Below, piece after piece: positions 59,516 through 64,000 of a stretch of 64,000 nt of DNA; within the stretch, counting starts at the first letter, position 1; each line of letters begins with the position of its first letter. The notes under the pieces were generated by a model. The model was given only the letters and a program-made list of their open reading frames with translations. It was not told where the DNA came from and searched no databases. Both the position numbers and the translations under genes were made by a program. The DNA comes from Papaver somniferum (taxonomy: Eukaryota; Streptophyta; Magnoliopsida; Ranunculales; Papaveraceae), in assembly GCF_003573695.1 (NCBI RefSeq), contig NC_039362.1, positions 7,044,088 through 7,108,087 of the forward strand, in the 5' to 3' direction.

Positions 59516-60823
59516 TTAACACCTTGATAGTTCATGTCCCTTCATCGAAAAAAACGAGCACGTCAATCTTGGATAGTATTCAGGCATCTGAGATGTGCAA
59601 GCATCTAGACATACAGTTGATCCTGAAACATCACTGATAGGGTTTCCAGTTACCAGATTCAGTGAATCTTCCAGCTTGATTGGGTTTCCTTCTTCTCCGA
59701 ACCCATTGAGGTTGATATATGTATTGCTACAAGTATCATAATCGATGTTTTCACAAAGAAGCCCTACACTTGATTTTCTATCTTCATCAGAATCATAGGT
59801 TTCAGACATTTCATCAAGTGTTACAACTAGACCTTTGTTCCCAGTGTATTTTCTATGATTTGGGCATTCATTAGCAAAATGGACAAAACCCTTACACTTA
59901 AAGCACTGAGGCATGTCCTCGTCATCAGCCTCTTCAGCATCCCTGTTTTTAGGAGGTACGCGACCATGAGGTTTGTCTGATGACTTAGGTTTGTCTCTTG
60001 AAAACCGTTTACTTCTCTTCATCAGAAGATTCCTAAACTGTCTTGTGATCAAGGAAACTGATTTGTCAAGATCTTCATCCGAAAAATCATCCTCAGACTG
60101 ATCATCCTCAGAGACATGAACACTTTTACCTTTGACAAGTAATTTAGTGTTCTTCTGTGCTTTAAAGGCAACATCCTTACCAAATTTGGATGTATGCTCA
60201 TGATCAAAGATCTTTAGCTTTCCAACCAAGGTGTTTCTAGAAAGATTATCGAGGTTATTCCCCTCAACGATGGCATGCTTCTTAGACTCGTATCTAGATA
60301 GAAGCGATCTGAGAATTTTCATCACAATGTCCTTTTCAAGAATAGTCTTACCCAATGCAAAAGATGCATTAACAATTTCAGACACTTTGTGATTAAACTC
60401 ATCAAATGACTCTTCATCTGCCATACGAAGGTTTTCCCAATCGGAACTAAGGTTTTGAATCCTAGCTTCCTTCTCACTGGAGTTACCTTCAAATATGCCT
60501 TCTAAGATATCTCAAGCATCTTTAGACCTAGTGCAATTTGACACATGGAGTTGAAGACTTGGGGAAATGGCATTTATGATATCATTTAACCCTTCAGAAT
60601 TCTGCTTTGCAGCAAGAATCTCGACAGCATTATATTCACCAATATTCTTGGGAACATTTATGTCTCCAACTGCAACAACAAACGCATCATAGCCATTGAT
60701 AACATATACCCATGACTGAAAATCTCGCGACTGGATGAAGGCTCGCATATCAATTTTCCACCATAAGTAATTAGAGCCATCGAAGACTGGTGGTACGTCA
60801 GTAGAGATGGCACCTCTGTCCAT
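59516..60823 (-). pseudogene. copia gag (UBN2 domain, CCHC zinc knuckle) with one nonsense codon
   Basis: It starts at ATG 60823-60821, about 50 bases past the primer site. The N-terminal UBN2-type domain shows FDGSNYLWWKIDMRAFIQS. A charged region with acidic Ser/Asp/Glu runs follows, then a good zinc knuckle CX2CX4HX4C (CFKCKGFVHFANEC, about 59865-59910). A single TGA at 60512-60514 interrupts an otherwise open frame, in KDA-stop-DILEG, where copia gags usually have Trp (one-base change from TGG). Before this mutation the protein would have been about 435 residues or more. Confidence 0.88.
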
Positions 60824-60873
60824 AGAGTCAGATCCTACAAACACAGACTGATGAGGTCTTAGCGTGTTTACCT

Positions 60874-60885
60874 GCTCTGATACCA
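60874..60885 (-). other. primer-binding site (initiator tRNA-Met)
   Basis: Read on the minus strand: tggtatcagagc, the standard copia primer site, 2 bases from the LTR end at 60888. Confidence 0.9.
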
Positions 60886-60887
60886 AT

Positions 60888-62866
60888 TGAAAAAGCGGGG
60901 GTCTAACAACACCACCCAATATTTCGTATAGCAATTTGTATGGACAAACTCCAATATACTTTTTATGAGAATTAACTATACAGTTAGACTCAATCAATAA
61001 AAAGATATATCAAAGAGTTTATATCTCAATATCTCGATTTGATCTTTACTCAAGCAAATGGAAATCTGCGAGTCTTTATCAAAGAGAGATAATTTAGACA
61101 GTACCAAAGACCAATGTCCAAGGATCAATCAATATCTATCAACAACCAAAGGTTGGATTTTCCAATTGATGATCTTTAACGCACAACTTGTATTATTTCA
61201 ATTATATAAAGAATATAATGCGGAAAACAAATAACACAGACACCAGAAGTTTTGTTAACGAGGAAACCGAAAATGCAGGAAAAACCCCGGGACCTAGTCC
61301 AGATTGAATACACACTGTATTAAGCCGCTACAGACACTAGCCTACTCCAAGCTAACTTCAGACTGTACTATAATTGAACCCCAATCGGTCTCCCGCCGAT
61401 CCAAGGTACAGTTGTACTCCCTACGCCTCTGATCCCAGCAGGATAATGCGCATTTGATTGCTTTATCAGATCTCACCCACAACCAAGAGTTGTTGCAACC
61501 CAAAATCGCAGACTTGATAATAAACAAATCTGTCTCACACAGAAAAGTCCATCAAATGATAAATTTGTCTCCCACAGAAGAACCCTAGGTTTTTGTTCCG
61601 TCTTATGATATGAAATCAAGGTGAACAGGAACCAATTGATAATCTGGTCTTATATTCCCGAAGAACAACCTAGATTAATCAATCACCCCTCAACAGTCTT
61701 ACTTGTATAAACAAGAGGACGTCGAGGAATTACAAACAGTGACACGAAGATGTTTGTGACTTATTTATCTCGCATATCGGAGAACTCTCACGATCTCAAG
61801 CCAATCAATAAGATTGTACTCATACGATAGAAGATGCAAGATCAGATCACACAACTACGATAAAAGTAGTATCGGTCTGGCTTCACAATCCCAATGAAGT
61901 CTTTAAGTCGTTAACCTGGTTTTAGAGAAGAAAACCAAAGGTTAGAGGAGAATCGACTCTAGCGAGCGCACTAGTATAACACAGACGTGTGGGGATTAGT
62001 TTTTCCCAATGCTAGATGTTTCTTATATATAGCCTTCAAATCAGGGTTTTTCCTTAGGTACAAAGCAGTCACTATTCACCGTTAGATGAAAACCTCATTT
62101 AGATTCAATCTATATATATATCCTTCAAACGAGTTTTTGGAAAATCCCAGCAGAAATTCTCGGTAAGATAACTTCCGTCAGTTCGCGGACTGAGTTCGCA
62201 AAATGAGTTCGCGGACTTGGCAAAGCCAATTCCTCCGGTTTCTCTCAATCAACAAAGTTCGCAAACTTCGGATTAAGGAATATGACCTATGCACATATGT
62301 GTTACCACACAATGCTTATATCCATCATTGGTTATATTGACCTAAACTCTCATTCCAACCATTGAAACATTCTTAGAGGACGTTATATAGTTGTTACACT
62401 ATTTCTCGTCAAAGCAATTTTCAAAGTGATTGAAACAATATGACTTTCGTCATTAGGTGAAGATAAACCCGATCAAAGAGAAACGCTTTACCAACACATG
62501 ATTTCGAGATATAGGTAAGCGAGATATATTCGGCTCGAAATATGAAATGTGTATGATCCAGTCTATATAGCATACGACTTTTGTCCCATAAGAAGTAGGA
62601 GATAGAAGAGATAGACTTTTGAGTGATAGATAAGTTCAAGTCTCCACATACCTTTCTGTTGATCAAGTTCCACGGTTCCTTGAGTAGATCGTCGTCGTTG
62701 TATGATGAATCGCTATGAAGTCCTTGAGCTCAACTACACTTTTCTATCATAATCCGAGACATAGCTATGTAGACTAGAAATCAAGACTCATAGTTTTGAT
62801 CACTAACATTGACAAACATGCTTCATATAGCAACGCATGCGAGGTCGACCGAGCTATGATCTAACA
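60888..62866 (-). repeat. 5' LTR of the Sirevirus-like element
   Basis: About 1.98 kb, TG...CA ends (minus strand TGTTAGATCATAGC... to ...GCTTTTTCA). Compared with the other LTR it has an internal deletion around 62110-62130, where an atatatat run joins the flanking parts. Confidence 0.85.
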
Positions 62867-63391
62867 TAGTTTATCCATAGATTTCGTGAATAGACGTTAT
62901 ACTAATTGGTAACTTGTAATTATTTAGTGTGTTTGAAATTATGGAATGAATTCAACCCCTAAGATTATATATGAAGGAATATCATAATAATAATTTAAGA
63001 AAGTAAACTTACAAAAGTGTATTCCGAAGTCGAACAATAATTCATGACCGATCCCAATTGTAGGACCGATCCCTTGTGGCAAGCACCGATCTTAAGTGCA
63101 GGGCCGACCCCTGACCGATCATGTTTGAAGTTTAATCCGAGTTTTTGTTTTTGATATGTTTGGTGATCATCGGGTTTGTAAAAACATAAAAATGCATACA
63201 GATTGAACTTGGAATGGTCACGTAATATTGACATAGTGATTTGAACATGTTGTTATTACTTAATGTTGAAGTATTTTCGTTGGTTCTCAAGGGGAGATTT
63301 GGAAAAATATAATCAAATATCTTCTATATTTTATATTTTCGAAAATATATGCTTACTATATCCCATAGGTTTGCATACCTATAATTGCGAT
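62867..63391 (+). other. spacer between two oppositely oriented LTRs
   Basis: No gene. A short motif gaccgatccc recurs three to four times at 63045-63120. Confidence 0.5.
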
Positions 63392-64000
63392 TGTTAGAGC
63401 ACTGCTCGGTCGAACTCGCAACCGTTGTTATCTCAAGCTTGTTTGTCAAGTTTAGTTGTCAAAACTATAAATATTGATTTCTAGTCTACTAATAGCTAAG
63501 TCTCGGATTATGATAGAAAGTATAGTTGAGCATTAGACTTCATGGCGTTCATCGATTAAAGACGAAGAACTACTAAGGGTAGCTTGTGGAACTTCGTCAA
63601 CAAAAGGTATGTGGAGACTTGAACTCATCTATCCCTCAAAAGTCTATCTACTCTATCTCCTATTTGAGACAAAATTCGTATAGCTCTATAGACTTCGCTT
63701 ATACACATTTGATATTTGGAGCTAAATTTAACTCGCTTACATATGTCTCGAAATATGTGTTGGTAAGCTTTCGCTTTAAATAAGTTCATCTTATATTCTT
63801 GACGAAAGTCAAAAGATGATCATGTGAAAATCGCCTTGTAACATCTTACATGATTTGTGTGAGACAATCATTTGATGTAGACTCGAAATGTTTCGTATTG
63901 ATCATTCGATCACTTGAAAATTTCTTTGAAGCTAATAGTTTGTGTGAGACAGCTATTGTCGTCTTCTAATAATGTTTCAATGATTGAGTTGGGAGTCTAG
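63392..64000 (+). repeat. start of a related Sirevirus-like LTR, opposite orientation, cut by window end
   Basis: It begins TGTTAGAGCACTGCTCGGTC and follows the minus-strand LTR sequence of 62866-62200 with clear divergence (shared ttgatttctagtctac, ctcggattatgatagaaa, aaaggtatgtggagacttga). It runs off the right edge, so whether a full element follows is unknown. Confidence 0.8.

Larger units (their letters stand above)
55204..62866 (-). mobile_element. Ty1/copia (Sirevirus-like) element with gag only
   Basis: Direct repeats at 55204-56797 and 60888-62866 are its LTRs, read on the minus strand as TGTTAGA... Next to the 5' LTR is a perfect 12-base initiator tRNA-Met primer site (tggtatcagagc, reverse of 60874-60885). 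Next to the 3' LTR is a purine tract (aaagggggagat, reverse of 56798-56809). The interior carries a gag gene and a second small frame but no protease, integrase, RT or RNase H. The 3' LTR is truncated at 55204 (about 850 bases missing), and the 5' LTR has lost roughly 460 bases near 62110, so the element is old or rearranged. Confidence 0.85.

Overview
This is nuclear DNA of a flowering plant, most likely a eudicot. Genes are split by GT-AG introns and separated by nested LTR retrotransposons, LINEs, a hAT-type MITE and minisatellites. The species cannot be fixed from the sequence alone. Only two genes look intact: an erlin-like SPFH/Band 7 protein (13.6-17.2 kb, +) and a ureide permease (33.0-35.7 kb, +). 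Everything else is a repeat, a relic or a gene fragment.

Layout. 0.4-11.5 kb: a non-autonomous Athila/Tat-like Ty3/gypsy element with 3 kb LTRs, a perfect 5-bp target-site duplication (TSD) and a 1.9 kb solo LTR nested in its right LTR. 11.5-13.2 kb: the 3' end of a degenerate Ty1/copia element. 13.3-19.1 kb: the erlin-like gene and a tandem duplicate that has lost one intron exactly and two exons by deletion. 19.46-22.98 kb: a tandem array of five LTRs alternating with four short internal domains of a mini-copia element, inside a single TSD. 22.99-26.4 kb (minus strand): broken exons of exosome subunit RRP43 followed by one serine-incorporator exon. 26.8-31.2 kb: a 5'-truncated LINE, then a 2 kb gag-only gypsy element. 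32.99-35.66 kb: the ureide permease. 36.2-48.6 kb: a long LINE with apparent 15-bp TSDs, interrupted in its 3' tail by a 3.57 kb LTR-like insertion. 48.8-49.4 kb: a hAT-type MITE. 49.9-55.2 kb: a relic rich in minisatellites, including about 30 copies of a 75-bp hairpin unit, ending in a minus-strand gag relic. 55.2-62.9 kb: a minus-strand Ty1/copia (Sirevirus-like) element with gag but no polymerase. 63.4-64.0 kb: the start of a related LTR in the opposite orientation, cut by the window edge.

No pathway links the two intact genes. One is expected in an ER-membrane scaffold, the other in plasma-membrane transport of allantoin-type ureides and pyrimidines. The main interest lies in how the repeats are built: a TSD-bounded LTR array, hairpin satellite units with paired changes in the stem, several LTR families without pol, and adjacent fragments of unrelated host genes. 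All boundaries were read by eye.
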